Assembly (NCBI RefSeq): GCF_022919835.1
Contig: NZ_CP095074.1
Location: forward strand, 1,116,001 to 1,180,000
Length of the DNA stretch: 64,000 bases
Origin: Halobacillus shinanisalinarum
GTDB taxonomy: Bacteria; Bacillota; Bacilli; Bacillales; Halobacillaceae
Reading direction: 5' to 3'
In this document: positions 63,232-64,000 of the stretch, piece by piece
Layout: every line of letters begins with the position of its first letter
Position numbering within the stretch: position 1 is the stretch's first letter
Program-made: the position numbers and the translations under genes
Notes under the pieces: model-generated
Database searches by the model: none
Told to the model about the DNA's origin: nothing
Seen by the model: only the letters and a program-made list of their open reading frames with translations

Positions 63232-63912
63232 ATGTCTGATATCCACGGAAGTGCTCAACTGGGAGAACGCGTCGTCATTGAAAAAGATGTAAAAATCGGA
63301 AAAAATGTTGTGATCGGTCATCATTCTGTTATCTTACAGGGGACCGAAATTGGTGATAACGTGACAGTTGGTTGTCATTGTGTGCTTGGAATCCGCCCGG
63401 CTGTTAATCAAAGAATGCGAAAGTCCTCCAAGACAGATCAACAGTTGGTGATCCAATCTGGTACACGAATTGGGCATTTGGTCTCCATCTATTCTGGAAC
63501 TCAAATCGGGAAAGATGTGTTTATTGGCGATCACGCTAGCATTCGGGAAAATGTTTCGGTAGCTGAGGAATCTGTCATTGGGAGAGCCGCTATCGTGGAA
63601 TTAAATACAAAGATCGGAAAAGGATGCACGGTGCAGACACAAGCTTATGTAACAGGTGATACGACCCTTGAAGATCATGTATTTATCGGTCCATGTGTAT
63701 CAATGTCAAATGACAAGTACATGGGTGCTCAAGCCTATTCCCTACAAGGTCCACACATTAAAAAAGGAGCTAAAATCGGAAATAACGCATCGCTTTTACC
63801 AGGTGTTACGGTTGGTTACAACACTATAATAGGTGCGGGAGCTGTGGTAACGAAGGATACGGAAGATAACATAGTTGCTGCAGGCGTTCCTGCAAAGAAA
63901 ATCAACCGATGA
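63232..63912 (+). CDS. Hexapeptide-repeat acyltransferase (left-handed beta-helix)
   Basis: A 226-residue enzyme built of hexapeptide turns: IEKDVKIGKNVVIGHHSVI, GTEIGDNVTVGCHCVLG, TRIGHLVSIYSGTQIGKDVFIGDHASI and IGNNASLLPGVTVGYNTIIGAGAVVTKD. Most members transfer acetyl groups from acetyl-CoA to sugars (WbbJ, WlbB). DHVFIGPCVSMSND resembles the active region of WlbB-type N-acetyltransferases. It follows the CgeB-like gene, with GGAGG 9 nt before the ATG at 63232, so it probably acetylates the sugar handled by that enzyme. Confidence 0.88.
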   Translation: MSDIHGSAQLGERVVIEKDVKIGKNVVIGHHSVILQGTEIGDNVTVGCHCVLGIRPAVNQRMRKSSKTDQQLVIQSGTRIGHLVSIYSGTQIGKDVFIGDHASIRENVSVAEESVIGRAAIVELNTKIGKGCTVQTQAYVTGDTTLEDHVFIGPCVSMSNDKYMGAQAYSLQGPHIKKGAKIGNNASLLPGVTVGYNTIIGAGAVVTKDTEDNIVAAGVPAKKINR

Positions 63913-63994
63913 GATTATTAAAGTTGGTAATGCATGTATGGAGAAAACCACAAATCTAACATGAAACTTAATGCTCAAGAAGGGGTGGGGGCCT

Positions 63995-64000
63995 GTGTCA
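63995..64000 (+). CDS. Possible start of the next gene of the glycan operon (two codons only)
   Basis: AAGGGGTGGGGG (63979-63990) is a ribosome-like site, and GTGTCA begins 4 nt later at the window edge. Too little is visible to say more. Confidence 0.25.

Noticed and set aside
1..64000. Prophage, defence island, integron or complete insertion sequence
   Set aside because: No integrase, transposase, phage structural, toxin-antitoxin or restriction gene was recognised; gene content is ordinary metabolic and envelope functions.

Overview
The window looks like chromosomal DNA of a low-GC, spore-forming member of the Bacillaceae. A halophilic genus such as Halobacillus would fit, but the genus is a guess. 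The family call rests on an AbrB-type regulator, HutP with its RNA target, a divergent nifS/nadBCA locus, an msm-melA operon in Bacillus subtilis order, GGAGG-type ribosome sites, cre and Fur boxes, a sigma-K type promoter, and intergenic repeats of a kind I recall from Bacillaceae. I saw no rRNA, tRNA, CRISPR array, prophage or intact transposase.

Layout. 1-5.7 kb: a wall-polymer ligase (cut by the window edge), a di/tripeptide transporter, a polar amino acid ABC operon and an AbrB paralogue. 5.9-12.1 kb: a MarR-controlled MMPL exporter, an unlisted 58-residue zinc-ribbon gene and immune inhibitor A. 12.3-21.2 kb: one long minus-strand sugar operon (binding protein, two permeases, LacI regulator, ThuA-like protein, two Gfo/Idh dehydrogenases, a TIM-barrel isomerase, a YesL protein), best read as uptake and 3-keto-type oxidation of a glycoside. 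21.6-26.3 kb: two zinc-ribbon membrane proteins (one TcaA-like), an acyltransferase and a YitT protein. 26.5-31.9 kb: hutP, a HutP-type terminator, hutH and a transporter, then panF-yhdT. 32-41 kb: a tandem P-loop ATPase, a truncated acyl-CoA ligase, nadBCA facing nifS, and a frameshifted atoE. 41-47 kb: msmR-msmE-amyD-amyC-melA for alpha-galactosides. 47-56.5 kb: transporters, a metallo-hydrolase, a LysE exporter, small unknown proteins and an iron-siderophore binding protein. 56.6-57.3 kb: a block of non-coding repeats. 57.5-60 kb: an atypical SDR protein and GapN. 60.1-63.9 kb: a probable spore-surface locus (two small beta-rich proteins behind a sigma-K type promoter, then a sugar dehydrogenase, a CgeB-like glycosyltransferase and a hexapeptide acyltransferase).

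The most unusual material lies between genes. Six copies of a hairpin with core CCACCTCAGGTCATCCA are scattered over the window. The three largest copies are extended by 6-16 bp flanks that differ from copy to copy yet stay self-complementary. A second family, MITE-like with ends reading GTTCAAAAAGT and an apparent 8-bp target duplication, sits directly at the stop codon of the amino acid ABC ATPase gene, has removed the 5' part of an acyl-CoA ligase gene, and lies upstream of a transporter. A Fur-like box appears to have been separated from its siderophore-binding gene by the repeat block.

Start codons were re-chosen from ribosome-site spacing in many genes, including several TTG/GTG starts, a probable CTG start, and a gapN with no ATG, GTG or TTG at the expected place. 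All functional calls come from reading the sequence and recalled family knowledge; no database search was run.
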